From NCBI GenBank assembly GCA_934045075.1, contig OW203721.1, positions 14,292,678 through 14,356,677 on the forward strand: DNA of 64,000 nucleotides, written 5' to 3'. Below, piece after piece: positions 43,350-55,090 of the stretch. Within the stretch, counting starts at the first letter, position 1; every line of letters starts with the position of its first letter. Position numbers and translations under genes: made by a program. This DNA is from Yponomeuta sedellus (lineage: Eukaryota > Arthropoda > Insecta > Lepidoptera > Yponomeutidae). The notes below the pieces were generated by a model. That model was not told where the DNA came from and did not search any database. It saw only the letters and a list, made by a program, of their open reading frames with translations.

Positions 43350-44678
43350 GTACAAATACCTTGATACCGTAGTCCAAATTATTCGAATAGTAAAACAGAC
43401 AAATAATCGAATAAATGGAATATTCGATGTCTAAGCCCTAACTACAATGCAATAAAGAAAATAGGCCTAACTCAGTGTGAAAGACTCGCTGAAGCCTTCG
43501 CTCGCATTCGTAAAGTCTCCCTGAACTGTTAATTATTGTGTGATTTAACGTTTATTGTTATTTATTGTTATTATTTATTGTTATTAACCTACTAGCTAAA
43601 AGAAGTGAATAACTCCGGTTTACATTTAAAATATTTACTCAAAAATTGCACTTATATGTAGGCTCTTTGGAACCACAATCTTTGGCCACAATTACATAAG
43701 ACAAGGCCAAACGTATTCAATTAAAATTACGCGTTTCCCTTTATAATGTACTTTACTTACAAAGAAAGGTTCGTTAAAAATAATAAGCTTTTTCATTAAA
43801 GATTGCCCAAGTGACAGCTGACATTATCGATAATCAGCTTATGTCTCTTGACCCATACAGTTTATAATAGACGGGATAACACTATGGTAGCTTGTATCAT
43901 TGGAAGCCTAAGGGCTGGTATCGAATAAAAGGACCCGTATTGGTCGCTCGTGGACTGACATTTAAAAGAAAAATTGCTTCATACATTTGCCGCCAATCTA
44001 AGCAATGTAACGTAATTCATGCCGAGGATCGATCTCTCGCTGCACAGCGCGGGAGTGCTACTAACATTATGGTGATCTTTCGGTCGGAATGTAATGATTA
44101 TGTTTCGGGACCATTTGACTTTTGATTTCGAATTATTTGTTTACATTTCTATTTTCTTACCTTTTTAGTGCATTTTATAATATTAATTTGTGACATAACG
44201 ATTGTACTTACCCTAGCACTGGCTTAAAATATAATTTCAAAAAAGTAATTTAGTATTTAAGTTTGTGAAAGTGAATAAAAAAATTGTTCTTAGCAATTAA
44301 TGGTTATTAATTCATTCATTCACTCCTTCATTCATTCATTTTTCATACATTCATTCAATCAGAATATATTCATGTGGGAACATTTTTAATATGAACCCAA
44401 CAAAACACAAGCTATTATTAAGGCACTTATGTAACAAAGCCCAATTCGTAGGAGACCATCATCCGGAAACCCGTTAATCTCTGTGTGGGAAAACCTTACA
44501 TAAAAGTAGTTGAATTTAATTGCACCAGCGGGTACTGTCGACGATTACATGCATAATTGCATACACTCTACAGCAACACAGATGTAAAAGTCGACATGCT
44601 GTCGAATATTATGTTGAAGAGTGTTTCAAGTAGAGACTTTCATCTTATTTTATAATTGAGTGAATTTACTTTGTTTCT
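43350..44678. other. No gene seen; ATTC microsatellite
   Basis: Imperfect (ATTC)n lies at 44313-44365, and ATTGTT runs at about 43545-43585. A 77-codon + frame at 43892-44125 (MYHWKPKGWYRIKGP...) has no recognisable family and no supporting context. Confidence 0.4.
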
Positions 44679-45042
44679 GAAGCGCTCGTGGCCTAGGCGA
44701 ACCGAGTGATTGGAATCAATCACTTGGTTAAGCAACAACAGGCGCGATCAGGTACGGGATGGGTGAGCGTCCCGTGACTACCGCCAGTGGAATTTTTCCG
44801 AGCGCTTCCGTGCTTCGCAAGGCACGTTAAGCCGTAGGTGCCGGCTGTCATATAATGGCAGTCGTTAAGCCATGTCAGAGGCCTTATGGGCGGCTTGATA
44901 ACTTCTGACAGTAAGGCCCGCCACTGTCTTACAATCCTCCACCAACCCGGACTTGGCCCCCGTGAGGGAGTATGGCCTAACCTTCCTGCGATGCAGGAAG
45001 AGACCCGTGCCCATACGAGGGTTGATAACAAACTTTGTTTCT
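44668..45042 (+). repeat. SINE-B, full-length copy with 11-bp duplication
   Basis: ACTTTGTTTCT lies at 44668-44678 and 45032-45042. The element (44679-45031) begins GAAGCGCTCGTGGCCTAGG, with A box TGGCCTAGGCG, a GTGATTG/CAATCAC stem and then GGTTAAGCAAC at the B box position. It ends in GAGACCCGTGC and GGGTTGATAAC. The 3' CAGCAGTGGGG block is shortened by a small deletion. The duplication shows LINE-mediated retroposition. Confidence 0.88.
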
Positions 45043-45493
45043 ACTCCACAGTTCTTTAAACGTAATGCCCTTAACGTATGCTAGAAGGATTAAAATATCT
45101 AACCTGCTTTATTATTAAGTTAGGTACTGATGTGTCCTTGACGCTTCTGCCAGAGCATATAAGTTTCGCTTGAGTGGATGGCAAGGGACCGTAAGAGATG
45201 GAATTTAGGGGGAAAAGCCTATATACCGTCTAACAGTGCCTTACAGTGAGCAGAGGTTAATTGATTATGATGATGAGTAGAATCTGGCAATATTTTAGTA
45301 TATTGCGCCTGAGTCACCCACTGAGAGTATTGAAGAAAAGTAATTTTGCCCCACTGGAGTGCCTTCATCTTAAGATTCTAAGAATACTGATCATGTTCCA
45401 TTTGACATTTGCTTTATACCAGGGGGGCGAATCTCTAATTGTGGTGCTAATAGTGGTTCTATATAGTCATATTTTGGTTATGGTAGTTGCATT

Positions 45494-45720
45494 TACACTA
45501 TCGGTAGTGTAGTAACCAATCGCATTGCAATGGTACAACCCGTGCTACTTAACTCGGCGCCTTCCGCGATTCAATCTTCTCCGCGAGAGATTCCTATTTA
45601 ATTTGATACGGTTATATCCCTGGAATGTCATTGTACCGCTATTGCTTTGTAGACTACCAGGCAAATAAGAGCTATTGTCATGCTAATGTCGTTCTATTGA
45701 AAAACGATGTAAGTATTAGA
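45494..45720 (+). repeat. 230-bp interspersed repeat, copy 2
   Basis: Counterpart of 27177-27405: CACTATCGGTAGT, AACCAATCGCATTGCAATGG, GCGAGAGATTCC, TGGAATGTCATTGTAC and AACGATGTAAGTATT. The sequence has diverged with small indels. The nature of the family is unresolved; it may be a LINE coding segment. Confidence 0.6.
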
Positions 45721-45923
45721 CTCTAGGGCCTGGACCACTGACAGAATGCCGATGGCAACTAAACAAATTTCCTGTAGCCCGACTTTCTCAAGGCATATGC
45801 TGTGAGAAAGTTACGCTCACATTAATATAATATTGCGCTTACGTTAATATTCATTACATTGTTACTGTAAACATGTGATGAGTTTCCTAGTTTGACGCCG
45901 CCGCCAGAAAGTGTAAACTTGGA

Positions 45924-47024
45924 TTAAAGCCGCCTTTTCACGGTCTTAGTACGCTCGGACCGAGTGCGCCATCCGAGTAAACTAATGCTTCTGATTGGAC
46001 GGTTTTTCGTGACAACACCAAAATAGCCAATCAGAATCATTAGTTTACTCGGATGGCGTACTCTGACCGAGCGCACTAAGACCGTGAAAACCTTTTTTTT
46101 TCTTTTTTTTTTCACCCAGGAGAAACCCAATTACGGGTACCACCGGCTCGGGGGAGCACAGTGGTTATGTCGGACTCCCCGCCCTGAAAAGGGCGGTATA
46201 CCGACTAAAACTCCTGGGGTGTTCCTCCGCACCGCAAAGTACGGGGCCACGGGGACGCTTACGCACACTTCCGCGACCCCGTCTGCGGGCGCCCTTTCGG
46301 GCACTCCTTCGGCGGCGCCCCTGCCCCATCGCATCGGACCGAACGACGGGGCGAGGGAACGCCGCATCTCTTCGTTGGAGCGCATAGTGGCCAAGTGCGA
46401 ACCCCTTGGCCACCACACGCCCCAACGCGCCGCCCCCTCCATCCCATTGTCGTGTGGTCCAATGGGATTAGAGGAGGGCGGCGCACCTCCTCGTTGGGGC
46501 GCATGGGGGCCAATGTCCTGTTGGCCCCCACACGCCCCACACGCGAGGCCCGTCACGTCGCCCACCAGCACTTCTCTGAAAGCAGAGAAGGCGGTGAGCG
46601 ACCGCGCGGCCCCCCTCCGTGCCAGAAGGCACCCTCGGAACACGCAAGGGCGCCTTCCGGCCCGCCGTGATGGAGGCGGAGGGTCCCCCAACCCTCCGCG
46701 TCCCGGCGGCCACTCTGGTCCGACTGGTACGAGGCGCGCGCGCTTCCGCGCAGCGGCGCCCCCCCCCAGTCGGTCCTTCATTCGGTTGGTCGCCTGGGTC
46801 CCGCTCCACAAAGTGAAACAGGGCCCAGGCGACCCCTCCCGCCAGATTATTCGACGTTAGCCAGTAAGATCCGACAAGAAGAAGTTACAGACTAACGCTC
46901 AGGGTGCACCGACCCCACCACTTGCCCCTCCATCTGGTTCGTGGAATCAGATGGAACGGAAAGCGGAGGGGTACACGTGAAGGTTATCTGGCATCGCACC
47001 CCAGACCGTGAAAACCTGGCTTAA
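45924..47024. mobile_element. piggyBac-like MITE, about 169 bp, carrying a 910-bp retroposon
   Basis: TTAA lies at 45924-45927 and 47021-47024. The long inverted arms are left TTTTCACGGTCTTAGTACGC then CATCCGAGTAAACTAATG, and right the complements of the same up to 46092. After the nested retroposon (46093-47002, plus its 14-bp duplication) the right tip AGACCGTGAAAACCTGGC continues to TTAA. Without the insert the element is about 169 bp and nearly all stem. The TTAA target implies piggyBac-type mobilisation. The termini do not match family M1. Confidence 0.85.
46079..47016 (-). mobile_element. 910-bp GC-rich polyA retroposon (nonautonomous LINE-like)
   Basis: The duplication AGACCGTGAAAACC lies at 46079-46092 and 47003-47016 (14 bp). 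The insert 46093-47002 ends in an A10-G-A9 tail on the minus strand, so it is a minus-strand retroposon starting GGGGTGCGATGCCAGATAAC. It is strongly GC-rich in AT-rich surroundings. A minus frame of about 226 codons is open from a TTG at 46811 to 46131, proline/arginine/glycine-rich. Two imperfect ~115-bp tandem units lie at about 46310-46540. The 3' end (GGAGTTTTAGTCGG) resembles R1/Jockey-type LINE 3' ends. I infer an internally deleted LINE keeping the 5' region, perhaps part of ORF1, and the 3' UTR. Confidence 0.75.
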
Positions 47025-49055
47025 CTTACGGCCCATAAATATTTTTTATCTCTGTCTTTATCTTTAATGACGGGGATGCCCCCGAACGACGTACCTATAC
47101 TCGCTCACTCAGTCCGTCTGGCGCATCCTGGCCAACCACCAGCGTGTACCTTACGCTGATTGGCCAATCCTTACCACGATTGCTTGCCATCGATACGCTA
47201 AGAAGACGTAAACTGATTAGGGTGTCCCTCGTAAAAAATTAAGGGTTTATTTTGTACCGCATACTTTATTTGTAACTTTTAGGTGAAATAACTAGAAGTT
47301 GAATTAAACGTAATTTGAATGTCGGGAACCCGTGCTAACTTTTATCTAGCGTCCCGGTACTAAATTGTATGGGTGACTTGATGAGCGTGCATAAAAATAC
47401 CACTGTTCGTAAAAAGTTAAGTTTTTTAATCATCATTTTTTTTCTATTAGATAAATAGAACTAAAACACTATAATTATAAAGAAAACATAATTTATGTGT
47501 AATCGTATATCAGGAGCTAGATTGGTTCAGGCACTAAAAATATTTCACGATTTAGATCAGTATAATAATACAATTATACTATATCTATCAAGCTGACTGC
47601 TAAATAGAAAGTTTTGCTAACATGATGCAATCTTGCCACACCTTACTTTAGCTATTTTTATTGGATTTTTATTAAAATTAAAGTTTGAAACGTCAAGGCA
47701 AGCGGGAAACTCTGGTTTCTGTCTACGACTCCGGAATACAGGCGTGAGTTTATGTAAAGTATGTAGTGAACACCACAACCACTCAGGATTCCGCAATTGG
47801 TCCATTGATTTTAATTGATTAATATCAGTGAACAAACCAGCACAGGTCACATCTTGGTCAAAAGGTCAAAATCACTCGTAGAGAAAGGACTAAGGACCTC
47901 TTTATCAATATTGATTCGTTCTAATGAGGACAAGGTTGCTTGAACTCCTCCACAATAACGCCGACGATATATCGAGCGCTAAACACAACACAGCAGCTCA
48001 TCTGTTGCTTTATACACCATCAGTTTGAAAATATAGTTTTGGAAAGTGCCCTTAAAAAAATTGGTGTATTATTAAGCCTCATTCATATTCCTGTGGCTGT
48101 CAAACTAACCAGTCTGCCCGTCAGGATGTCTGGTCCAGGTAAACTTTTCATTTCATTTTCCATACAACTATTTATTCCATGAACAGAAACTCACTAACAA
48201 CGTTACGTCATAAAATCTTAAAGCACAAACCCAGCACAGAGGTAAAAAACCCTTTTTACTAATATAAGTTGCGGTGTGTCCCTGTTGCTGGAAAAGGCAG
48301 CTGGCTCAGCATTGTGTTGATGGTACTTGGTAGTCAGTTCAATATATTAGATTAGAACTCTTTATTGTACAAATATTATGGTGTATTATTTATTAATACA
48401 AAGAATGAAAGACAGAGGTATTCCTCTGTCTCCCCCACGTCTCCCCCATTCCTTTGCCTACGCTGAGCTGTCAGTTCTTCCGTTAATAAACCCGACTATT
48501 ATAATTATGTAACATTATATTTATTACACTACGGAACCGGTACATTTATCCTCGTATTAGGAGAAGCGTTCTTAGGGTCCCGTAGTGGGCAAGGAACCGT
48601 ATAAAAAAGTATAAACTTAAGTTACTTTAGTTAACCTTTATAGATTTGCCATGTCATCTTCCCGCGACATAGCTCAGAAATTATTAGTATTAACAAACTA
48701 AAATTTTGCGTAGACATATCACGGCAACAAGCGGTAGAATAAAAACTTGAAAATATTTTTTTAAGCTACTTTCCCTACACTTCAATTAGAGATAATTTCC
48801 TTTTTACTATAGTGTGGTGTATCGTTGGATTGGTCCTTTGTAAACATGTAGGTTAAGGAAGACAGTTATACGATTTTGGGTTCCATTTGCTACATATTAA
48901 GCTTTAAAGTGAAACATTTTGTTTAGTAGGGCTTCCCCCTTCTCTCCCGGATAAACGGTTGATTGTAGAAGCGTGAAAAAAATCAAAGTAGTAGCACATA
49001 TAATGAACATAAAAGGAAAAATAACACGGCTAAATATACTTGGTAATTTAACAAT
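47025..49055. other. No gene seen; LINE 3' scrap and hairpin
   Basis: A LINE-like 3' end (AACTCTTTATTGTAC, minus) lies at about 48350-48375. AGACAGAGG/CCTCTGTCT forms a hairpin at about 48411-48432. The common moth repeat word GGGTCCCGTAGTGGGC is near 48575. No gene is supportable. Confidence 0.4.
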
Positions 49056-49060
49056 TAATG

Positions 49061-49137
49061 GCACGGACAGCCAGTCGTCGCGGGCTCGAATGGAATGGGC
49101 ATGAGTGGAATTTTTGCCTCTAAATAGGTTTTTAAAA
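49061..49137 (+). repeat. Palindromic-SINE arm, decayed
   Basis: GGCACGGACAGCCAG, CGCGGGCTCGAATGG and GCCTCTAAATAGG plus Ts follow the 3' half of the tRNA-like unit with many changes. It lacks the opposite arm and the tail. Confidence 0.65.
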
Positions 49138-49219
49138 TTATTAGGTGAACAACTTATAAAAGGAAAACTTTAAAAAACTACTGCTACTATACTATAAAAA
49201 TACTGCTACTAAAAAACTA

Positions 49220-49419
49220 NNNNNNNNNNNNNNNNNNNNNNNNNNNNNNNNNNNNNNNNNNNNNNNNNNNNNNNNNNNNNNNNNNNNNNNNNNNNNNNNN
49301 NNNNNNNNNNNNNNNNNNNNNNNNNNNNNNNNNNNNNNNNNNNNNNNNNNNNNNNNNNNNNNNNNNNNNNNNNNNNNNNNNNNNNNNNNNNNNNNNNNNN
49401 NNNNNNNNNNNNNNNNNNN
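49220..49419. other. Assembly gap, 200 N
   Basis: A run of exactly 200 N, a conventional placeholder length, so the true gap size is probably unknown. The left flank is an imperfect CTACTGCTACTAT-type repeat, which may explain the break. Confidence 0.98.
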
Positions 49420-49649
49420 GAAGATGGCGTTTTGCAATATGTTTACACTTTATCAATGAGTAAGCATTTTGTATGTGAACTTAACTTACAAAGTTATGAA
49501 GAAAAAAATTGTAGATTTGACTGAAGATTTGTATCGTGAATCGTATGTGCAGTGTTTCAAAGTACAAATCTGTGTTTTAAATGAAATTTTGGCCGCGCTC
49601 TCTTGCATTTGCGCGAGGTTATTTGGAATAGAATCAGAGAATCTTTTTT

Positions 49650-49915
49650 TGGAGAGAATCAGCAAGCTGAAGTGGCAGTGGGCTGGCCATATCTCGCGAA
49701 GAATCGACAACCGTTGGAGTAAACGTGTTCTTGAGTGGAGACCGCGACTCAGCAAACGTAGTGTAGGACGCCCTCCGACCAGGTGGGATGACGATCTGCG
49801 AAAAACTGCCGGCAGATGCTGGATGCGGCAAGCTGAAGACAGGGCGCTATGGCGTTCATTAGGGTAGGGCTATGTCCAGCAGTGGACTACATAATATAGC
49901 CTGAAGAGAAGAGAG
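49650..49915 (+). pseudogene. RTE-type LINE C-terminus, well preserved
   Basis: The frame gives ERISKLKWQWAGHISRRIDN, RWSKRVLEWRPRLSKRSVGR, PPTRWDDDLRKTAGRCWMRQ and AEDRALWRSLG, then a stop at 49865-49867. The nucleotides continue GGGCTATGTCCAGCAGTGGA. It is the best copy in the window of the RTE C-terminal tail and shows the pattern degraded at 3523, 26553 and 57478. Sequence upstream of 49650 (49469 on) is open but not recognisably RT. Confidence 0.85.
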
Positions 49916-49919
49916 TGAG

Positions 49920-51150
49920 ATTTGGAATAGACATAGAAAACAATGGTACACTTAACTGGATATTAGTGGATATCCGTGACCTTTGTTAGATGCTCTGTAT
50001 TTCTTCTAACAGTGTTTAGGTACATAACCGACAATCTGGTACACCTGGACAAGCACATAAATAAATAAACAAACACAAATAATATGCAAAGCGCTGTTCA
50101 CAAACGTCTCAAAATTGAGTACATTTTTTTTTTTAATTTATTTATTTAAGGCACATAAGTGTAAATAGTTAAATTAAACAAATCAAAATCACAAAAACCT
50201 GGGAGGTTTATGCGTGATTTTCGGAGTGGTAATGGATGGTAATAAACATTAAGTTCATTAACTTAATCCCGGATTCACTTACTCGCTTAAGTAAGTGAAT
50301 CCGGAATCAAGCTGATAATATGTGGTGCTTAAGAAGGTAAGTTCGAACGTTAGTTTTAGCTTAAGAGGTACTTTTTCAATATAGATCTACTCTATTCGGG
50401 TTTTGATTCCAAATCACTTACTACACTATGAGGCAGTTCGTTCGTTCGTTTAAAGTAATAAACATCATGTACCATGTTTATTACTTTGTGATTGGGTAAA
50501 TTTAAAAACCTATTTATTGGGTAAATGTTAAATTAAAGTTGAAGAAAGACTTGAGGAGTCTAATAATAGGTCGTATCGTCTAATTAATATGAAAAAACAA
50601 CGTTTGCTAGTACGAGTAATCATATATTTTTACGACTGATTTTGCAAAAACGTGCCAGATAAATTTTTTAATCACGGCAATAGTGTATTTTGGAATCCGT
50701 GACAAGGACGGAAGTACTTACTACCTAGTACTCCCCGCGCGCAAAGATGAACTCAATTTCTTGTCATCTCATTGAGCTGTCATTGCTCATGCCTACTTAT
50801 CATCTTTATTTTCTTTCCACGTTAATCCGTACCTCCCTCATATAATTATCCAATAACATTAAGTTCTCCCTTTGTACATCGTTTTCTAGATGCTCTTACG
50901 GTTATTCGCTTGACTGTCAAAACAAAGACATTAGAGGCTGTCTTTTAATTGGTTTGTATGATTGAAATGATCAAAAGTCAATCTGCGTTTTTTCACGTTC
51001 GTGATATTTTTGCTTCTTTGGGTGAGTGGGGGGCATCATAGCTTGAGATCGGGGCCTGAAATTCCTTAATATTATGTTTTATGATATATGTCTTTGAAAT
51101 TATACACTAATAGTAAGCAGTTCTAGCGTCTAATTTTTTCGTTGTTTAAG
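49920..51150. repeat. Two perfect hairpins in otherwise unassigned DNA
   Basis: CCGGATTCACTTACT with its exact complement lies at 50269-50304 (6-nt loop). AAAGTAATAAACAT with its exact complement lies at 50452-50487 (8-nt loop), preceded by (GTTC)3. A LINE-like minus 3' end with a T11 run is at about 50126-50150. No gene seen. Confidence 0.55.
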
Positions 51151-51154
51151 TGTA

Positions 51155-51362
51155 GATACATGCGTACTCAAAAAAAAGACTTTGTGGAAGAATTGATAGG
51201 AATTGTCAAGGAATTTTAGATAAATGCGTAGTCTAAATTAAGGACTTTGGAGAGGAATTGTTAAGGAATTGTAGATACATGCTTAGTCTAAATTAAGGAC
51301 TTTGGAGAGGAATTGATAAGGAATTGCAGATACATACGTAGTCCAAATTAAGGATTAGGCAT
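51155..51362 (+). repeat. Minisatellite, about 55-bp unit, 3+ copies
   Basis: Units contain GACTTTGGAGAGGAATTG, TAAGGAATTGTAGATACATG and AGTCTAAATTAAG. The second and third units are 55 bp and nearly identical. The first carries an extra ~10 bp (ATAGGAATTG), and a partial unit precedes it. Confidence 0.85.
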
Positions 51363-51369
51363 GTATCTT

Positions 51370-52855
51370 CAATTTTGCAATTAAAGTAATGAAACATTAG
51401 CCGCTGGAACTCAACAGTGATAAAAACGTGATTTTACCTATTGACCGTACCCTTAGTCATTGAACATAATGTTTACATTTTCTAACTATAACAATTTTTT
51501 TTTTGTATTTTTATCATTTACAAACAAACTACTATAGGATATGAATAGCATAACTAAATATGTACGTATAACTTTAAATATTTGCCGCGAACACAAGTTA
51601 AACAATTGTTATGTTTATGTGAAACACACAGCGATCACTTCGCACGTACATTCTAATATTGGCTAAATAGCGGCACACGATGGGTACGAGTATCCAAGCA
51701 CAAAGAAGGCCCTTCCTCCGGTGAACTGTGGATTTAAAGATTTTGTTTTGATTGAAAGATCACCAAACTTGTGACTATGGACGACGAGTAAAGAAATATG
51801 GTAAAGGAAAAGTAAGCACAAGGGACCATTATCAATGGCTTCCTGGAAGTATGTAGCAAAGGGCAGTCCAGACAATTTACCAAGTAAAACATATTTTTTA
51901 AAATTTGTAAGTTGCATCACATAAAAACTGTGGCAGTACGGGCCATACATACGTCCATACATTACATGAATTTGTATTAAAGTTCATTATATGTGCTACT
52001 GCCCTAAAAGTCGTAAGAGGGCGGGTCATATAGACCTCTCCCGTCTACTCTATCAAAATACTGCGCTTTAAAGCTATACACAAACGGACCTTTAGATCGA
52101 AAGATATTTCTTTTATATAGACAGTGTTATTTAAAGACGGTTTTTGTGATACCTAAATTATATTTTCAAAACCAGCATTACAAGAAAAAGTATCTATGTA
52201 CAAAGAGGTATATAAAACTATTAATCGCCAACAGGCAGTATTTCAAACGACTAATCAATGATACCCCACACCATAGTGTAGACGAAAGAAATAATCCAAC
52301 CCTTAATTAGGAGTTATACAATTTTCTTTTCCGAAAAGAAAATTTTGCAGTCTGTCTACCGTTTCGAAGGCGGTTTTAATATGTATTATCTATGCCAAAT
52401 TCCAACTTTCTAGAACTTATTGTCTCTTTACTAAGCCGTAGACAAAGAGGTCTACGAAACCCTAAAAAAGAGCTAGCTGTGATAACCCAATTTCTATCCA
52501 GCACGATTTCTAATATTCCTATTATTACGTTTTATTGCAAAAATGCGTAATGGTTTTGTGGCGGTATCGGTACTTGTATTAAAACGTACGTCTAACCGCC
52601 CGGTTTTTTGGATGAAGAAACTTACTTAGTGATTTTGTACTTACTCAATACTTAATACTTGGGAATATTGCATCCCACAAGTTTCAAGGTTGTTACATTA
52701 TAACTTAACAGTTATTTGATAAGATCTTTGTGGACCCTGTAGGGCACGCAACATTTTAAAGTGCTACTTATATAAAAGTACGTATTACATTAATTTAAAT
52801 TTAATTTGATTAATTATCATACAATTTTAATTGGTTATATTTATAAAGTTACATT
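51370..52855. other. No gene seen
   Basis: A 99-codon minus frame at 51663-51962 (MYGRMYGPYCHSFYVMQ...) has no recognised family, composition support or paralogue. The remainder is AT-rich and unassigned. Confidence 0.4.
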
Positions 52856-52859
52856 TATA

Positions 52860-53790
52860 CAATTATTTATCTCATTTCATCTATACTATCTTTTAAATAT
52901 TCTTCTATCGTATAATAACATTTTGAAATTAGTATTTACTTTAAATCTTTATTGAAACTGTAGTCGTTATTTAATTCTTTCAAGTGATTTGGGAGTTTAT
53001 TATAAATTTTTATAGCCATTAACAATGTACTGGAAGAGTGTAATTGCATTCGAGAGGTGGGTAATAACAATTTATTTTTGTGTCTTATGGGTCTTATAGT
53101 GACATCTTCTTTTTTATGAAAAGTTCTTTATGTTGTCTGACAAATATTGAAATTTCTAATATGTAAATAGTAGGTTATAATTTATAAAATATGGTTTACA
53201 ACTGTCGTATTCACTATATTTGCCATTATTCTAACCATTTTTTTTTGCTGGGTGAAGAGTTGCGGTGCGTCTGTACTGTTACCCCACATTATAATTCCAT
53301 ACGACAGCCAGGCGTAAGCGTATGCGTAATAAGATATGAGGGCTGTTTGCACATTAGTTGTTTTTTTTACTTCTCAAAGACCGTATGCGAAGGATGACAA
53401 TTTTGATTTAATTTTTTGTATATGTGCTTTCCAATTTATGTGCTGATCTATAATTAATCCTAACAATGATATATTATCAACTTGTTCTATTTTAAACCCA
53501 TTAAACGATATATCTATGTTTCATGAGCGTTTTTGATATGGGTGGAAAGTAATAATTTTGGTATTTTGGAAGTTAATTTCTAAATTGTGTTTATTAAGCC
53601 ATTCATTCGTGTCAAAAAGCATAGTATGTAATTTTGAATTTATAATTGTGCTATCTTGGCATGATGTGAGCAGAGAGATATCGTCCGCGAATAAAATACA
53701 TGAGTCGTCCAAAATTTTGGGTAGATCGTTGATATATATTAAAAATAATAAACTACCAATAACACTGCCTTGTTGAATAGATGCATTTAT
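52860..53790 (-). pseudogene. CR1/Jockey-like LINE 3' half (minus)
   Basis: The minus strand from about 53775 gives VIGSLLFLIYINDLPKILDD, CILFADDISLLTS (catalytic motif C, FADD), NEWLNKHNLEINFQNTKI and a stop. It resumes in the same register with LLGLIIDQHINWKAHI. Overall it parallels the LINE at 8534-9418 (FADDTTLL, INLNKTKFM, FLGFVIDKHCNWKQHV). The N-terminal half is absent by 5' truncation. The degraded thumb and an AT-rich 3' region run to about 52860. Confidence 0.8.
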
Positions 53791-53794
53791 ACTT

Positions 53795-54730
53795 CTGTAT
53801 CTGAATCACACATATCAGCCGTAAGCTCGTAGGTAACATGTCAATAGCTTATTTAGCATTGTGAGATGGGTAGCGTTGAATATAGTTCATGCTAACAAAT
53901 AGAATACGCGCACTTCTTGGAATTCCTCTAATAGTAAGGCTTTATGCGGCAGCCTATAGCGCATTAAACTTTACACACATGCCCTCTGATCAGTTACGTT
54001 AAGGAAGACTGCAACAAAAATGTAAATGGCTGTGCTGTTGTCAGACTGTACGACTCTTCGGCTGTTTAAGGCTCTACAAAAGCTTATCAAACTCATCTCT
54101 CCTTGGATTTAATAAGTCATTATTACCTTGGATCTACGCTCCCGAGAACTGAAGCTAAAATAAAGCGGGTATTACGAGTAGTTTGCATATTGTTACATGG
54201 ATAACAATTTCGTTGTGGCCCAACAAGCGCAGGGCAAAAACTCTTCTTATTTATGCTGTCGGCTGCTGTAGGAAATCAAACAAGGTCAAGCCATTGTTCT
54301 GAACATCCTATAGATATGGATCTTAATACCTCTCGATACAACGAACAAATGCCAGAAACTTTGAAAGCACGGTTGGATCTACGTTAACGATTATCTACTC
54401 CTGTTTTAGTGGTCAGTAGGTATAGGTGGTGGTAGGTAGGCTATGTCCAGCAGTGTACTAAAATAGCCTGAGAAGGAGAAGAAGAAGAAGGTATAAAAAA
54501 ATATTCTTCTTATGGCGTCTCTCCGACTAGCGAAAGTTGTCTGTCAGCTCTGAATATTTAGGTCGGTAGCACTTGCGCTTCCAGTCCACTCCCGTAGGTT
54601 TCTGAACCAGCTAGGGGAGCACAACGATATAAGTTTTATGCCATTATCGGTTAGCGCTATCTTGCTTTATTTCATCGCGTAAAGCGAGATGCCGCTACCC
54701 GTTGATGGGGGAAAATATTATCTTCACCTT
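53795..54730. other. Retroposon scraps; no gene
   Basis: GGCTATGTCCAGCAGTG at 54438-54456, followed by GAGAAGGAGAAGAAGAAG, is an RTE-type 3' end with a GAA tail. The rest is unassigned. Confidence 0.45.
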
Positions 54731-54734
54731 GTTA

Positions 54735-54900
54735 TTCATATTTGCACCAACTACTCACTTTTCCTTCCGCAACTCTCCATCGTAGGTTGTCTGGAAGAAA
54801 TTTCTCTAAGCAATAAGGTCACCAATTGTACTGAGACCTTATAATTATTTTATGTTTGCTTTTTTCTGGTATACAGTAAAGAATAATTATTCTTAAGTTA
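54735..54900 (+). repeat. LINE-D 3' UTR fragment (plus)
   Basis: TTCATATTTGCACC, CTTCCGCAACTCTCC, GGTTGTCTGGAAGAAATT, AAGGTCACCAATTGTACTG and AAAGAATAATTATTCTTAAG match the last 150 bp of the copy at 41600-42322, more diverged. Confidence 0.75.
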
Positions 54901-55007
54901 TCTTGTGCTCTGTTAGTTGGACTTTCTTTCTCCAACCTTGCGTAGGTTGGAGATTTGCCAGAAAAAATCTTTTGCCAGAGATTTCTTCCCACTATTGATT
55001 GATTAAA

Positions 55008-55090
55008 ACACACATAAAGTCACGTCTGTATCCCGCAGGGGTACGCAGATACCTGCAATTGCCACTTGGCACAGTCCTGACAAAGACCAA
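55008..55090 (-). pseudogene. LINE-C 3' scrap (minus)
   Basis: AAAGTCACGTCTGTATCCC, GCAGGGGTACGCAGATACC and TTGCCACTTGGCACAG match the 3' part of the LINE-C fragments. Confidence 0.6.

Noticed and set aside
44720..45031. 103-codon minus frame (also 61777-61989) as a protein
   Set aside because: The frame lies wholly in SINE-B, and the same peptide appears wherever the SINE is present.
46131..46811. 226-codon minus and 258-codon plus frames in the GC-rich insert as host genes
   Set aside because: Both strands are open because the insert is GC-rich and stop-poor. The minus frame starts at TTG, not ATG. The insert is a retroposon bounded by a 14-bp duplication.
49192..49456. Frames reading through the N run
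   Set aside because: They consist of unknown residues from an assembly gap.
51155..51362. CRISPR-like array
   Set aside because: The copies are adjacent, with no spacers, and the genome is eukaryotic; it is a minisatellite.
51663..51962. 99-codon minus frame
   Set aside because: No recognised family and no conserved context. I could not separate it from chance.
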